From Marinobacterium ramblicola (lineage in GTDB: Bacteria; Pseudomonadota; Gammaproteobacteria; Pseudomonadales; Balneatricaceae), in NCBI RefSeq assembly GCF_019084545.1, contig NZ_JAHREP010000001.1, forward strand, positions 124,001-188,000: a stretch of 64,000 nucleotides of DNA. Direction: 5' to 3'. Of the stretch, positions 16,135-26,036 are shown one piece after another. Positions within the stretch are counted from its first letter, which is position 1, and the number at the start of each line of letters is the position of its first letter. A program made the translations under genes and the position numbers. The notes under the pieces are model-generated. The model made no database searches. It had not been told where the DNA came from and saw only the letters and a program-made list of their open reading frames with translations.

Positions 16135-18771
16135 ATGGGAAAAACGCTCGTAATTGTGGAATCGCCGGCCAAGGCGAAAACGATCAACAAATATCTCGGT
16201 AGCCAGTATGTGGTGAAATCGAGCGTTGGTCATATTCGCGACTTGCCGACCAGCGGCAGCGCGGCGAAAAGCGACCCTAAGGAGCGTGCTAAGCAGGCTG
16301 CTTTAACCCGCAAGATGTCTGCGCAGGAGAAAGAGGAGTATAAAAAGCGCAAATCCCGCGAACAGCTGGTTGCTCGTATGGGGGTCGATCCGGAAAACGC
16401 CTGGGAGGCGCACTACGAGATCCTGCCGGGTAAGGAAAAAGTTGTCGAAGAGCTGAAGAAACTTGCCCGCTCCGCCGACGAAATCTATCTCGCAACCGAT
16501 TTGGACCGCGAAGGGGAGGCGATTGCCTGGCATCTGCGCGAAGCCATCGGTGGTGACGATAGTCGCTATCGCCGTGTGGTGTTTAACGAAATCACCAAGA
16601 AGGCGATCAAGGATGCGTTTGAGGAGCCGGCGCAGCTGGATCTGAACAGGGTCAATGCGCAGCAGGCGCGCCGTTTTCTCGATCGCGTCGTGGGCTATAT
16701 GCTGTCGCCTCTGCTGTGGGAGAAGGTGGCGCGCGGACTCTCGGCCGGTCGTGTGCAGTCGGTTGCCGTGCGTCTGGTGGTCGAGCGTGAACGGGAGATC
16801 AGGGCCTTCGTCCCGGAGGAGTACTGGGAGGTTCACGCCGATGTCAAAACGCCTGAGGCCGAAGCGCTCCGCTTGCAGGTGACCAAGCAGGCCGGTGCCA
16901 ACTTCCGGCCGGTCAACCAGGCCCAGACCCAGATCGCGCTCGATGCGCTCAACGCGGCTCGCTTCACGGTGGTCAATCGAGAGGACAAGCCGACCAGCAG
17001 CAAACCATCCGCGCCGTTTATCACCTCGACACTGCAGCAGGCAGCCAGTACTCGCCTGGGATTTGGCGTCAAGAAAACGATGATGCTGGCCCAGCGCCTT
17101 TACGAAGCCGGCTATATCACCTACATGCGTACAGATTCTACCAATCTGAGCGCTGAGGCTGTGGCGGCCTGTCGTGAACATATCCAGTCTCGCTACGGGG
17201 ATGAGTATCTGCCGGCCGACCCGGTACGCTACAGCTCTAAAGAGGGCGCGCAGGAAGCGCACGAAGCGATCCGCCCCTCCGATGTTGAGATGACCGCCGA
17301 CCGGTTGGCCGGTATGGATACGGATGCTGTGCGTCTATACGACTTGATCAGGCGTCAGTTTATCGCCTGTCAGATGACCCCTGCTCGCTATTTAAGTACC
17401 CGCCTGCAGGTTAAGGCAGGGGAGTTCGAGCTGACGACCAAGGGGCGTATTCTCCAGTTTGACGGTTATACGCGGGTATTGGCGACGAAAGGCAAGAGCG
17501 ATGAGGATCTGATCCTGCCGGATGTGCAGCAGGGCGATCAGCTCACACTTGGCGCGCTGGATCCCAAGCAGCACTTTACCAAGCCGGCGCCCCGTTACTC
17601 TGAAGCGAGCCTGGTCAAAGAGTTGGAGAAGCGCGGTATCGGACGCCCCTCTACCTATGCTTCGATCATCTCGACTATCCAGGATCGCGGCTATGTGGAG
17701 GTTCAGGGGCGCCGTTTTTATGCCAAAAAGATGGGTGACATCGTCACCGAGCGGCTCAACGAGAACTTCGCCGATCTGATGGACTACAGCTTCACTGCCC
17801 GGATGGAGGAGCAGTTGGATGAGATCGCGCAAGGCGATGTGGATTGGCGCGAGCTGCTTGATCGCTTCTACGCCGGCTTTGTCGATAAACTGGAGAGCGC
17901 GCAGTCACCGGAAGGCGGTATGCGTCCCAACAGTCCGACGCCAACCGATATCGATTGCCCGGAATGCGGTCGAAAGATGATGATCAGAACCGGCAGTACC
18001 GGCGTTTTCCTGGGCTGTTCCGGCTATAACCTGCCGCCTAAGGAGCGCTGCAAAGCCACCATCAACCTGATCCCCGGGGATGAGGTGGTCAGCGCCGAGG
18101 GGGATGATGAGGAGGAGTCGCGCATTCTGCGCAGCAAACATCGCTGCGATCTGTGCGGTGCTGCGATGGACTCCTACCTGGTTGACGCCGACCGTAAGCT
18201 TCACGTATGCGGTAACAATCCGGATTGTGCCGGTTACGAGATCGAGGCCGGAAGCTTCAAGATCAAGGGTTATGACGGTCCTGTTATCGAGTGCGACAAG
18301 TGCGGCTCGGAGATGCAGCTTAAAACCGGCCGCTTCGGCAAGTTCTTCGGCTGCACCAATGCGGAGTGCAAGAACACCCGCAAGCTGCTGAAAAGTGGTG
18401 AAGTGGCGCCGCCAAAGATCGATCCGATCGACATGCCCGAGCTCAAATGCGAGAAGGTTGACGACCACTATGTACTGCGTGATGGTGCCAGCGGTCTGTT
18501 TCTGGCCGCAAGTCAGTTCCCGAAAAACCGGGAGACAAGGGCGCCTTTGGTGTCGGAGCTGATTCTGCATAAAGATGAGCTTGATCCGAAATATCACTAC
18601 CTGCTTGACGCGCCGCAGCACGATGGCGAGGGTAATCCGGCTATCATCCGCTATAGCCGCAAGACGAAAGAGCAGTATGTCATGTCGGAACAGGACGGCA
18701 AGGCGACTGGGTGGCGTGCCTATTGCGCCGGTGGTAAATGGCGTGAAGAGCATGCACGCAAAAAGAAGTGA
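16135..18771 (+). CDS. topA: DNA topoisomerase I
   Basis: Type IA topoisomerase that relaxes negative supercoils. 878 residues. The TOPRIM domain opens with [15 protein letters not shown] and has the acidic metal site [13 protein letters not shown]. The active-site Tyr330 is in [11 protein letters not shown]. After about residue 600 come three zinc-ribbon repeats, each with Cys pairs (CPECGRK, CDLCGAA, CDKCGSE), and a basic tail (EEHARKKK). The ATG at 16135 has AAGGA nine bases upstream and matches the family start. An open frame reaching further upstream runs through the promoter and is not coding. Confidence 0.97.
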   Translation: MGKTLVIVESPAKAKTINKYLGSQYVVKSSVGHIRDLPTSGSAAKSDPKERAKQAALTRKMSAQEKEEYKKRKSREQLVARMGVDPENAWEAHYEILPGKEKVVEELKKLARSADEIYLATDLDREGEAIAWHLREAIGGDDSRYRRVVFNEITKKAIKDAFEEPAQLDLNRVNAQQARRFLDRVVGYMLSPLLWEKVARGLSAGRVQSVAVRLVVEREREIRAFVPEEYWEVHADVKTPEAEALRLQVTKQAGANFRPVNQAQTQIALDALNAARFTVVNREDKPTSSKPSAPFITSTLQQAASTRLGFGVKKTMMLAQRLYEAGYITYMRTDSTNLSAEAVAACREHIQSRYGDEYLPADPVRYSSKEGAQEAHEAIRPSDVEMTADRLAGMDTDAVRLYDLIRRQFIACQMTPARYLSTRLQVKAGEFELTTKGRILQFDGYTRVLATKGKSDEDLILPDVQQGDQLTLGALDPKQHFTKPAPRYSEASLVKELEKRGIGRPSTYASIISTIQDRGYVEVQGRRFYAKKMGDIVTERLNENFADLMDYSFTARMEEQLDEIAQGDVDWRELLDRFYAGFVDKLESAQSPEGGMRPNSPTPTDIDCPECGRKMMIRTGSTGVFLGCSGYNLPPKERCKATINLIPGDEVVSAEGDDEEESRILRSKHRCDLCGAAMDSYLVDADRKLHVCGNNPDCAGYEIEAGSFKIKGYDGPVIECDKCGSEMQLKTGRFGKFFGCTNAECKNTRKLLKSGEVAPPKIDPIDMPELKCEKVDDHYVLRDGASGLFLAASQFPKNRETRAPLVSELILHKDELDPKYHYLLDAPQHDGEGNPAIIRYSRKTKEQYVMSEQDGKATGWRAYCAGGKWREEHARKKK

Positions 18772-18789
18772 CAGTCTGACGAGGGCGGT

Positions 18790-19317
18790 ATGAGCGAAAT
18801 CTACGTAGCCAGGACCAATCAGAAGCTGGGTTTCGTGCGCCTGCATCTCGATGCATTGGTCCGGGCGCAAGACTCCACTGCCTGGAATAAGCATGGCATC
18901 ATCGAGTCCTACAACGAATCGGTCCTCTTTCATCTGAAGGGGGCTGTTCACGCTTTCATCCGCGAGATCGGTGAGCGTTATCGGCTTGATGTTAGTGCCA
19001 TTGACGGCGTTGCTGACCTGCAGGCGCAGTTTGAGTCGACGGGCCAGGAGTCACCCGAACTGAATGAGATGGAGCAGCTGGCTGCCAGTCCGGGCAGTTG
19101 GCTGGCAAGGTTGGAACGTGCGTATCTGGCGTGCTGGAGCGCTTCCGCCGAGCGCTCAAAGCCTGCAGATGCAAGGCAAAGCCTGTCGGAGATCCACATT
19201 GTGCAGGTCAATCCAGACCATGCTGAGGATGGAGTATTGTTGACGGAGTTTCAGCAGTGGTATTCGGAGCTGAATGCGCTGATCGATCGTCAGCGCAGCG
19301 CGATGCTGGAGTGGTAG
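18790..19317 (+). CDS. DUF6586-like protein
   Basis: A soluble, helical protein of 175 residues. The start (ARTNQKLGFVRLHLDAL) and the pattern ESYNESVLFHLKGAVHAFIREI fit DUF6586, a family I recall next to topA in Pseudomonas. No catalytic motif is visible. It begins 18 bases after the topA stop and converges on sulA. The close spacing suggests co-transcription with topA; function unknown. Confidence 0.72.
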   Translation: MSEIYVARTNQKLGFVRLHLDALVRAQDSTAWNKHGIIESYNESVLFHLKGAVHAFIREIGERYRLDVSAIDGVADLQAQFESTGQESPELNEMEQLAASPGSWLARLERAYLACWSASAERSKPADARQSLSEIHIVQVNPDHAEDGVLLTEFQQWYSELNALIDRQRSAMLEW

Positions 19318-19325
19318 CTGGCCGC

Positions 19326-19730
19326 TTAGCGGCTGCGTACCACGATTCCCTGTACGTCTCCAAGGCTTGCTGCCTGCTGTAAAAGGTTTATCTCACCCTC
19401 ATCCAGATGGCTGTGCCAGGACACGACGGTGTGACAGGTGTCGGCGCTTAATGCCCGCTGTGCGAGATCCACTGTCGAGTGTTTGCTGTCCGGGCGCAGT
19501 ATCCATATACGGTCAAGCGCTACACCGGCCGCGGAAAGAGCGGTGCGATCGATCTCGGTCGGTGCACCGACCAGTGCAAGCCAGCGCTGCTGGCGGCTGA
19601 GTTGGGCCAGCATGGGCAGCAGCAGGGGCGATAATGATATATCACCATTGTGCTGAATGATCTCGGTAACGCGGCCACCTGTGGGTGCTGATAAGCTAGT
19701 TGTCCCGTAGTCCAGTGCTGTCGCGTGCAT
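19326..19730 (-). CDS. sulA: SulA-like SOS cell-division inhibitor
   Basis: A protein of 134 residues resembling the SulA/RecA-like fold: ITEIIQHNG-type first strand, then LLLPMLAQLSRQQRWLALVGAP, where E. coli SulA has its FtsZ-contact region, and a following RIWILRPD strand. SulA blocks FtsZ polymerisation while DNA is being repaired. Similarity to E. coli SulA is modest; the call leans on its place 15 bases behind lexA on the same strand, as in Pseudomonas, which also implies LexA control by read-through. It has no operator of its own in that short gap. Confidence 0.82.
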   Translation of the reverse strand: MHATALDYGTTSLSAPTGGRVTEIIQHNGDISLSPLLLPMLAQLSRQQRWLALVGAPTEIDRTALSAAGVALDRIWILRPDSKHSTVDLAQRALSADTCHTVVSWHSHLDEGEINLLQQAASLGDVQGIVVRSR

Positions 19731-19745
19731 GCTGACACCTCGTTG

Positions 19746-20357
19746 TTAAAGGTCTGCTCTCTGCCGAATGACGCCGACACCCAGCCCCTCAATCTGAAGC
19801 TCTTGCTCGGAGAGGTCGATCTCGATCGGGTCAAACTCCTCATTTTCGGCAATCAGGTACACCATGGATCCTTCACGGTGAAAACGTTTCACGGTGACGT
19901 CGTCACCAATTCTGGCTACAACTATCTGCCCCTCGCGCGCTTCCGGTGTTTGATGCACGGCTAACAGGTCGCCATCGAGGATGCCGATGTTCTTCATGCT
20001 CATGCCGCGAACGCGAAGCAGGTAATCTGCGCTTGGGTGAAAAAACTCAGCGCCGATGGTGCAGTAGTCATCGATGTGCTGCTGCGCCAATATCGGCTCG
20101 CCTGCTGCAACCTGTCCCACGATCGGTAGTCCGTGCTCGGACAGTTCGGGTTCAGGCAGGCGTATGCCACGCGAGGTTCCCGGAATAATCTCGATAGCCC
20201 CTTTACGCGCCAGGGCCTTTAGATGTTCTTCCGCCGCGTTTGCCGAGCGGAACCCGAGATCGCGTGCTATATCGGCCCTGGTAGGAGGGTAGCCGGTATC
20301 TTCAATATGCTGGCGGATGCAGTCTAGGACTTCGCTCTGGCGTTTGGTCAGTTTCAT
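19746..20357 (-). CDS. lexA: LexA repressor
   Basis: SOS regulator of 203 residues. The N-terminal winged helix includes [17 protein letters not shown] and the recognition helix [17 protein letters not shown]. The self-cleavage site is Ala85-Gly86 (VAAGEP), with catalytic Ser120 (RGMSMKN) and Lys157 (DVTVKRF), matching E. coli A84-G85, S119 and K156. The ATG at 20357 starts at the family N-terminus; in-frame starts further upstream would run through the operators. Two LexA-box-like sites lie directly upstream, so it should repress itself and perhaps dinG; sulA follows in the same operon. Confidence 0.96.
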   Translation of the reverse strand: MKLTKRQSEVLDCIRQHIEDTGYPPTRADIARDLGFRSANAAEEHLKALARKGAIEIIPGTSRGIRLPEPELSEHGLPIVGQVAAGEPILAQQHIDDYCTIGAEFFHPSADYLLRVRGMSMKNIGILDGDLLAVHQTPEAREGQIVVARIGDDVTVKRFHREGSMVYLIAENEEFDPIEIDLSEQELQIEGLGVGVIRQRADL

Positions 20358-20363
20358 GGTCAT

Positions 20364-20379
20364 ATGTCTATTTATACAG
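20364..20379 (-). promoter_or_regulatory. LexA operator, start-proximal
   Basis: CTGTATAAATAGACAT on the minus strand: CTGT-N8-ACAT against the gammaproteobacterial consensus CTGT-N8-ACAG. The last base differs. It lies six bases before the lexA start codon. Confidence 0.7.
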
Positions 20380-20382
20380 TAC

Positions 20383-20398
20383 ATGTAGTTTTATACAG
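20383..20398 (-). promoter_or_regulatory. LexA operator, start-distal
   Basis: CTGTATAAAACTACAT on the minus strand, offset by 19 bases from the proximal site and with the same ACAT half-site. Paired, closely spaced boxes upstream of lexA are also found in E. coli. The pair lies 54-121 bases ahead of dinG, transcribed the other way, so it may control both genes. Confidence 0.7.
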
Positions 20399-20484
20399 TA
20401 TTTTGCCGGCGTCAAGCAATTATCTGTTTAAACATCCAGTCTCTTGTTATTATGCCCCGCAAATCAGGATCGGAAGGAACGCCC

Positions 20485-22602
20485 TTGCTCGACGCAACAC
20501 TAAAACAGGAGATTCAGTCTGCCTACAGCCGGTTTTTGAGCAGTCGGGGATTGAAGGCGCGGGCCGCTCAGAAGCAGATGATCGCCGAGATTGCACGTAC
20601 CCTGGGCGGAATCGGCGTGGGCGAGCAGGGCGAACGTTTAGGAGAGCGACACGTCAGTGTGGTCGAGGCGGGCACCGGTACCGGAAAAACCATTGCTTAT
20701 CTGTTGGCAACGCTGCCGATCGCCAGGGCGCGCAAGAAGCGGATCGTGTTGTCGACTGCTACGGTGTCGCTGCAGGAGCAGCTGGTCAACAAAGACCTTC
20801 CCGAGGTGATTCAGCATGCGGGACTGGATGTTCGCTACCAGCTCGCCAAAGGGCGCGGGCGTTACCTCTGCATAAACAAGATGGAGCAGCATCTTGAGCG
20901 GCAGGGAGAACTCGGTCAGATGGCTCTGTACGAGGATGAATACGCCGAAGTGCTCGACGCCGATACGCTCGCAACCTACCGTGACCTGATGGATCGTTTC
21001 GTTTCCGGGGGATGGGACGGTGATCGCGATAATCTGGCGGACGCATTGGACGAGGGGCTCTGGCGGCCGCTGACCAGCGATCATATGCAGTGTAGCAACC
21101 GCCGCTGCCTCAATTTTTCTGCCTGTCCTTTCTACCGTGCCCGAGATCAGCTCGACAGTACCGAACTGGTCGTCGCCAACCACGATCTCGTACTTTCCGA
21201 TCTGGCATTGGGCGGCGGCGCCATACTGCCGGATCCGAAGGATACAGTATACGTACTGGATGAGGGGCATCATCTACCGGACAAGGCTAGTGGTCATTTC
21301 GCCTTTTCGATGAGATTAGGCAGTAGTCAGAAGCTGTGTCAGTCCCTGCCCAAGAGGTTGCATGGCTTATTGGATGAAGCGGGGTCGGCGGTTGCGTTGC
21401 TGGATCCTGTTGAGCGTATCGCCAACCCTTTGCGGGAGATGGGCGAGATTCTGGCGCAACTGGAGCCGCAGATACAGGCACTGCTCGATGCTGAAGAGCG
21501 AGGGCCGCGGGTGCGTTTCTCACGTGGCCTTGTGCCGGAGGTGCTCAGGATTCTGTGTCGTGACCTTACCCATGCCAGCGAACGGGTTCAGCAGCATATG
21601 GAGCAGCTGGTGTCGGTGTTGCGTGAGGCGATGGAGGGCGATATTGCAGAGATCGAGCGTGGCCTGGCCGAGCGTTGGTACCCTCAGCTGGGAGTTCTCT
21701 GGGGCCGTGTGCAACAGATCAGTTGGTTGGCGCGGAGTTACGCGACACCCGACCCTGAAGGGCGGACGCCAACAGCACGCTGGCTGTCTCGCATAGAGCA
21801 TGAGTTAGCGACGGACATCGAGCTTCGTAGTGCCCCGGTTTCCGCAGCCGACACCCTTCGCGATCATCTTTGGGATGTCTGCTTCGGCGCTGTGGTTACG
21901 TCGGCGACGCTGACCGCGCTAGGCCGCTTCGATCGTCTGTTGGATCAGTTGGGGTTGCCGGCGGATACCAGTTGCGTGAGGCTGCAAAGCCCATTCGATC
22001 ACTACAATATGGGTACCCTTGAGGTGCCGGCCATGAGTTCGGATCCCGGCGACCAGCAAGCCCACACCGACGAGATTGCGGTGTATCTGGCCAAACAGCT
22101 GGAGGGTATTGGCGCCGCCCTTGTTCTGTTCAGTAGCTGGCGTCAAATGTTGTCTACCCTTGAACGCCAGCCTGAATCCATTAAGAATAGGATCCTTGCT
22201 CAGGGGGACCACAGCCGGCAAGAGATTCTGAGGATTCATCGCGAGCGTATCGACGCGGGTCAGCCGAGCGTTATTTTTGGCCTGGCGTCCTTTGCGGAAG
22301 GGGTGGATCTTCCCGGAGGCTACCTCACGGATGTGATAATCACCAAGCTGCCGTTCGGCGTCCCGGATGATCCGGTGGATGCCACTATGGCCGAATGGAT
22401 CGAGCAACAGGGTGGAAATGCGTTTTCCGACTGGGCTGTGCCGGCGGCGTCGATGCGCCTTACGCAAGCGGTCGGCCGGTTGTTGAGAACGGAGCAGGAC
22501 AGGGGGCGTGTGGTGTTGCTGGACCGCCGGGTAGTGACCCGCCGTTATGGCCGCCTGCTATTGGACTCCCTGCCGCCGTTTCGCCGCCAGATCGATAACT
22601 GA
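20485..22602 (+). CDS. dinG: ATP-dependent DNA helicase DinG
   Basis: A 5'-3' superfamily 2 helicase with an iron-sulfur cluster that resolves R-loops and other blocks to replication forks. Walker A is VEAGTGTGKTIAYLL and the Walker B box is DEGH (VLDEGHHLPD). Four cysteines bracket the cluster domain: GRYLC, then MQCSN, RRCLN and SACPF, in the same order as in E. coli DinG. The last motif is TQAVGRLLRTEQDRG. I chose the TTG at 20485: GGAAGGA lies six bases upstream, and LDATLKQEIQSAYSRF aligns with the E. coli start. An ATG at 20452 lacks a site. LexA-type operators lie upstream. Confidence 0.95.
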   Translation: MLDATLKQEIQSAYSRFLSSRGLKARAAQKQMIAEIARTLGGIGVGEQGERLGERHVSVVEAGTGTGKTIAYLLATLPIARARKKRIVLSTATVSLQEQLVNKDLPEVIQHAGLDVRYQLAKGRGRYLCINKMEQHLERQGELGQMALYEDEYAEVLDADTLATYRDLMDRFVSGGWDGDRDNLADALDEGLWRPLTSDHMQCSNRRCLNFSACPFYRARDQLDSTELVVANHDLVLSDLALGGGAILPDPKDTVYVLDEGHHLPDKASGHFAFSMRLGSSQKLCQSLPKRLHGLLDEAGSAVALLDPVERIANPLREMGEILAQLEPQIQALLDAEERGPRVRFSRGLVPEVLRILCRDLTHASERVQQHMEQLVSVLREAMEGDIAEIERGLAERWYPQLGVLWGRVQQISWLARSYATPDPEGRTPTARWLSRIEHELATDIELRSAPVSAADTLRDHLWDVCFGAVVTSATLTALGRFDRLLDQLGLPADTSCVRLQSPFDHYNMGTLEVPAMSSDPGDQQAHTDEIAVYLAKQLEGIGAALVLFSSWRQMLSTLERQPESIKNRILAQGDHSRQEILRIHRERIDAGQPSVIFGLASFAEGVDLPGGYLTDVIITKLPFGVPDDPVDATMAEWIEQQGGNAFSDWAVPAASMRLTQAVGRLLRTEQDRGRVVLLDRRVVTRRYGRLLLDSLPPFRRQIDN

Positions 22603-22627
22603 CAGGTTTAATTAAGAAGGTAAGCAC

Positions 22628-24286
22628 TTGAGTATTGAAGAGAAAGTGATAGCTAGCGCAGCCGAAAACAATGATGCCGGGGCAAAGCCGCGGCGGCGTC
22701 GCCGCTCCCGTAAGCCGCGCGAGTCGCGCGCGAACGAGTCCCGTCAATGGACGCCCGAGAGCTTCAAGGTGGCGCCGCTGGACGGCAAGAAGCGGTTCCA
22801 TGATTTCAATCTTCCTGATGTGCTGATGCATGCCATCGCCGATCTGGGGTTCGAGTACTGCACACCGATCCAGGCGGAAACCATCGAACCGGCGCTTGCC
22901 GGCAAAGATATGATCGGCAAGGCCCAAACCGGTACAGGTAAGACGGCAGCCTTTCTGATCGGCATTATTACCGACCTGCTCGACTATCCGCTTGAGGCTC
23001 GACGTAAGCTGGCCGAGCCCCGCGCTTTGATTATTGCGCCGACCCGTGAGCTTGCCCTGCAGATCGCCTCCGATGCGGAAGGGTTGTGCAAATACACCGA
23101 CCTTAGCGTTGTGTCACTGGTGGGCGGGATGGACTACGACCGCCAGCGTAAGGATCTTGCGCGAGGTCCGGTCGATATACTGGTTGCTACACCGGGTCGA
23201 TTGATCGATTTTGTCCGCGGTAAAGAGGTCGATCTTTACAACGTGGAAGTGCTGGTTCTGGATGAGGCGGACCGGATGTTGAGCATGGGCTTCATCCCCG
23301 ATGTGCGTACCATCATTCGCCATACTCCGCGCAAGGGGCCGGAGCGTCAGACGCTGCTCTACAGTGCGACCTTTACCGAAGAGATCATGCGTCTGGCGCA
23401 GCAGTGGACCGTCGACCCGGTCAGGATCGAAATCGAATCCGAACGCAAGACCACCGACAGTGTGTCGCAGAAGGTTTTTCTGGTTTCCAGTCATGAAAAA
23501 TACCGTCTGCTGATTAACTACCTGCGGGTTCACGGCATCGAGCGCGCAATCGTATTCTGCAATCGACGTCATGAGACACGATCATTGGCAGAGAAGCTGC
23601 GTAGGGATGGTTTAAGTGCAGCGCTGATGTCAGGTGAGATTCCGCAGAACAAGCGATTGAAGACGTTGGAAGATTTTCGTAGCGGCAAGATACAGGTGCT
23701 GGTCGCCACCGACGTGGCGGGGCGTGGCATTCATATCGACGGCGTTACCCACGTTATCAACTATCAGCTACCGGACGATGCGGACGATTACGTGCACCGC
23801 ATAGGGCGTACCGGGCGTGCTGGCGCTACAGGTACGTCGATCTGCTTCGCCTGTGAGGATGACTCATTCATGATCCCGCAGATCGAAGAGGAGACCGGCG
23901 TAAAGCTTGAATGCATCCATCCCGAGGCGGAGTTGTTGGTTGATCCGGTTGCTACGGCTGGCAAGCGTTCAGATAAAGATGGGGAATCCGCTGAGCAGGA
24001 AGGTTCCGCTGATGCCGAGCAGGCCGTAGCCGCTGCTGAACAGTCGATCGATGCTGTACAGGACTCGATCGAGTCGGATGCGGTTGAGCCGGATGTTGCC
24101 GAGCCGGAGCGGCCGTCCGCCCAAGAAAACGAGATTCAACAGGAAAGCGTGCCGGAGATCGCTCCGGAGAGTGCAGCTGAGTCTGACGTTGACGAACCGG
24201 AACCTGAGCAGCCGCTCGAGCAGGTTTCGGAACCCTCTGGCGAGCAGTCTCCGGATGAGGCTGAGCAACCGAAACAGGATCGATAG
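22628..24286 (+). CDS. rhlB: DEAD-box RNA helicase, RhlB-like, with acidic tail
   Basis: An RNA helicase of 552 residues. The N-terminus is Arg-rich ([14 protein letters not shown], about 21-34), followed by the Q motif ([10 protein letters not shown]), [12 protein letters not shown] (VLDEADRML), SAT (YSATFT) and [10 protein letters not shown]. After about residue 425 comes a 125-residue Glu/Asp/Ala/Ser-rich tail with no predicted fold. The core resembles the Pseudomonas RhlB type, which unwinds RNA for the degradosome; RhlB is the best guess among close paralogues. The start is TTG with GAAGG seven bases upstream. Confidence 0.85.
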   Translation: MSIEEKVIASAAENNDAGAKPRRRRRSRKPRESRANESRQWTPESFKVAPLDGKKRFHDFNLPDVLMHAIADLGFEYCTPIQAETIEPALAGKDMIGKAQTGTGKTAAFLIGIITDLLDYPLEARRKLAEPRALIIAPTRELALQIASDAEGLCKYTDLSVVSLVGGMDYDRQRKDLARGPVDILVATPGRLIDFVRGKEVDLYNVEVLVLDEADRMLSMGFIPDVRTIIRHTPRKGPERQTLLYSATFTEEIMRLAQQWTVDPVRIEIESERKTTDSVSQKVFLVSSHEKYRLLINYLRVHGIERAIVFCNRRHETRSLAEKLRRDGLSAALMSGEIPQNKRLKTLEDFRSGKIQVLVATDVAGRGIHIDGVTHVINYQLPDDADDYVHRIGRTGRAGATGTSICFACEDDSFMIPQIEEETGVKLECIHPEAELLVDPVATAGKRSDKDGESAEQEGSADAEQAVAAAEQSIDAVQDSIESDAVEPDVAEPERPSAQENEIQQESVPEIAPESAAESDVDEPEPEQPLEQVSEPSGEQSPDEAEQPKQDR

Positions 24287-24297
24287 AGGGCTGAGGT

Positions 24298-24507
24298 TTG
24301 GATCGTCATCGTACGGGGCGAATCAGTAACCTGTTGGCGATCATCGCCAGTGCGTTTTTTGCTGCCGTTGGGCTTGCAGGGTACGGGCGCACGGAAGATC
24401 CCCGTCAGTTGTTGCTGTTTCTGGGGTTGGCGGTGATTGCCTTCGGAGTGGTCAAACTGGCCTTTTACGGCATAAATCGATTGCTCGATAGTATCGACGA
24501 GCGCTGA
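24298..24507 (+). CDS. Small two-helix membrane protein
   Basis: A 69-residue protein with two hydrophobic helices ([18 protein letters not shown] and [20 protein letters not shown]) joined by a short polar turn. I do not recognise the family. The start is a TTG with AGAGGG about nine bases upstream. It sits between the DEAD-box helicase and gpsA, within 25 bases of each, so it is probably part of their operon. The frame has clean coding-type third positions, but the call rests mainly on the helices and spacing. Confidence 0.6.
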   Translation: MDRHRTGRISNLLAIIASAFFAAVGLAGYGRTEDPRQLLLFLGLAVIAFGVVKLAFYGINRLLDSIDER

Positions 24508-24530
24508 ATTTCGTTCAGCCGGAGGAGTAT

Positions 24531-25553
24531 ATGAGCGGTTCTGCTGCAGTGGCAGTACTCGGTGGCGGTAATTTTGGCACTGTGATCGCCAATATGATCG
24601 CCGAAAAGGGGCGCGAAGTGCGTCTATGGATGCGTGACGCCGAGTCTGCCGAGCAGATTAATGCGCTGCACGAAAATAAGCGCTATCTGCCCGGGGTAAG
24701 TCTGTCTGAAGGTTTGGTTGCCACTTCCGATATGGCTCAGGCGCTTAAGGATGTAGAGATCGTTTTCGTATCCGTGCCCTCCGGTGCGGTGCGTGAGGTT
24801 GCGCGGCAGGCTCGTCCCTGGATAAGGCCTGGACAGATCCTGGTCAGTACGACCAAGGGGATAGAGGCTGGCACCTTTTGCCTGATGAGCGAGGTGATAT
24901 CTCAGGAGCTTCCCGATGCGCGGGTCGGCGTCCTCAGCGGTCCCAATCTGGCCAAGGAGGTGGCGCAACGGGAGCTGACCGGCACGGTGATCGCGTCGGG
25001 TGACGAGGCGTTGCGTGACAGCATTCAGGCACTGCTTCACAGCGCCTATTTCCGCGTCTACGCCAGTAGCGATACCTATGGTGTAGAGCTTGGCGGCACG
25101 TTGAAAAACATCTATGCAATAGCGGCCGGTATGAGCGCGGCTTTCGGTATGGGGGAAAATACCAAGAGTATGCTGTTGACCCGCAGCTTGGCAGAGATGA
25201 GTCGTTTCGCCGTCAGCATGGGGGCAAACCCCCTTACCTTTCTTGGCTTGGCCGGAGTGGGTGACCTGATCGTGACCTGTATGTCGCCGCTCAGTCGTAA
25301 TTACCGTGTTGGTTATGCGCTGGGTCAGGGGAAAACCTTGCAGGAAGCGGTTGATGCACTGGGCGAGGTTGCGGAAGGGGTCAATACCCTGCGTCAGGTG
25401 CGCAACAAGGCTGCCGAGAAAGAGGTTTATATGCCGCTGGTGGATGGTCTCTATCAGGTGGTCTTTGAGGGCGCGCCGGTGCAGGAGGTTGCCAAGCGCA
25501 TGATGCTCAACCAGCAGGCCAGCGATGTCGAGTTCGTACTGCCGCGGAGCTGA
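24531..25553 (+). CDS. gpsA: Glycerol-3-phosphate dehydrogenase (NAD(P)+)
   Basis: Reduces dihydroxyacetone phosphate to sn-glycerol 3-phosphate, the backbone for phospholipids. 340 residues. The Rossmann motif [14 protein letters not shown] is at the start, the GPNLAKEV substrate loop follows at about 140, and the C-terminal helical domain includes the catalytic Lys region [23 protein letters not shown] and [18 protein letters not shown] lies five bases upstream of the ATG. It is followed four bases later by sixA. Confidence 0.96.
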   Translation: MSGSAAVAVLGGGNFGTVIANMIAEKGREVRLWMRDAESAEQINALHENKRYLPGVSLSEGLVATSDMAQALKDVEIVFVSVPSGAVREVARQARPWIRPGQILVSTTKGIEAGTFCLMSEVISQELPDARVGVLSGPNLAKEVAQRELTGTVIASGDEALRDSIQALLHSAYFRVYASSDTYGVELGGTLKNIYAIAAGMSAAFGMGENTKSMLLTRSLAEMSRFAVSMGANPLTFLGLAGVGDLIVTCMSPLSRNYRVGYALGQGKTLQEAVDALGEVAEGVNTLRQVRNKAAEKEVYMPLVDGLYQVVFEGAPVQEVAKRMMLNQQASDVEFVLPRS

Positions 25554-25556
25554 GCC

Positions 25557-26036
25557 GTGCGTGTGATGTTGATGCGCCACTGCGAAGCGGTGGCGGGCCG
25601 GGATGACGACCCGGAACGGCCTTTGACTCAGGCCGCGTTGGTTCGCCTGCAGGAGCGCGCTGATGCGCTTGGTGAGCCTCTGGGGCGGGTGTCTTGCCTG
25701 ATATCCAGTCCCTGGCGTAGATGCCGTGAAACAGCAGAAGCGTTGTGCCCCTTCCTCTCTTGTACCGTGCGGCAGGAGTTTAGCGATCGACTCTTGCCGC
25801 TGACGGACCCCCATCAGGCGCTGTCACTGCTTGAGCGCTACTTCGCCGACGGCGAGGCGGGAGATGCAGCGTTGTTGGTGGTTGGGCATCTGCCGCTTCT
25901 CGGGTGGCTGATCGGGTTGCTGTGCGAAGGCGAAAGCGGCGCCAGGTTCAGCCCCGCCCCGGGTGAGATCGCGGTTATCGAGCTTGACTGGCCGGCAGCT
26001 GGGATGGGCTCGCTTCGTTGCTGGTATCGGCTGTAA
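25557..26036 (+). CDS. sixA: Phosphohistidine phosphatase SixA
   Basis: Removes phosphate from phosphohistidine; E. coli SixA acts on histidine-containing phosphotransfer proteins such as ArcB or PTS Npr. 159 residues. The phosphatase core MRVMLMRHCEA has catalytic His8, but Cys replaces the Gly of the usual RHG. The second motif SSPWRRCRETAE and a late GHLPLLGWL (second His) complete the fold. Start is GTG, four bases after gpsA. Its 3' end overlaps that of the convergent membrane-protein gene by 62 bases. Confidence 0.88.
   Translation: MRVMLMRHCEAVAGRDDDPERPLTQAALVRLQERADALGEPLGRVSCLISSPWRRCRETAEALCPFLSCTVRQEFSDRLLPLTDPHQALSLLERYFADGEAGDAALLVVGHLPLLGWLIGLLCEGESGARFSPAPGEIAVIELDWPAAGMGSLRCWYRL

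Noticed and set aside
16303-18951. Two long frames opposite to topA
   Set aside because: No recognisable domains; they are shadows of the conserved topA coding frame.
24624-25814. A 396-codon frame opposite to gpsA and sixA
   Set aside because: Both forward genes have full family motifs; the reverse product has none.
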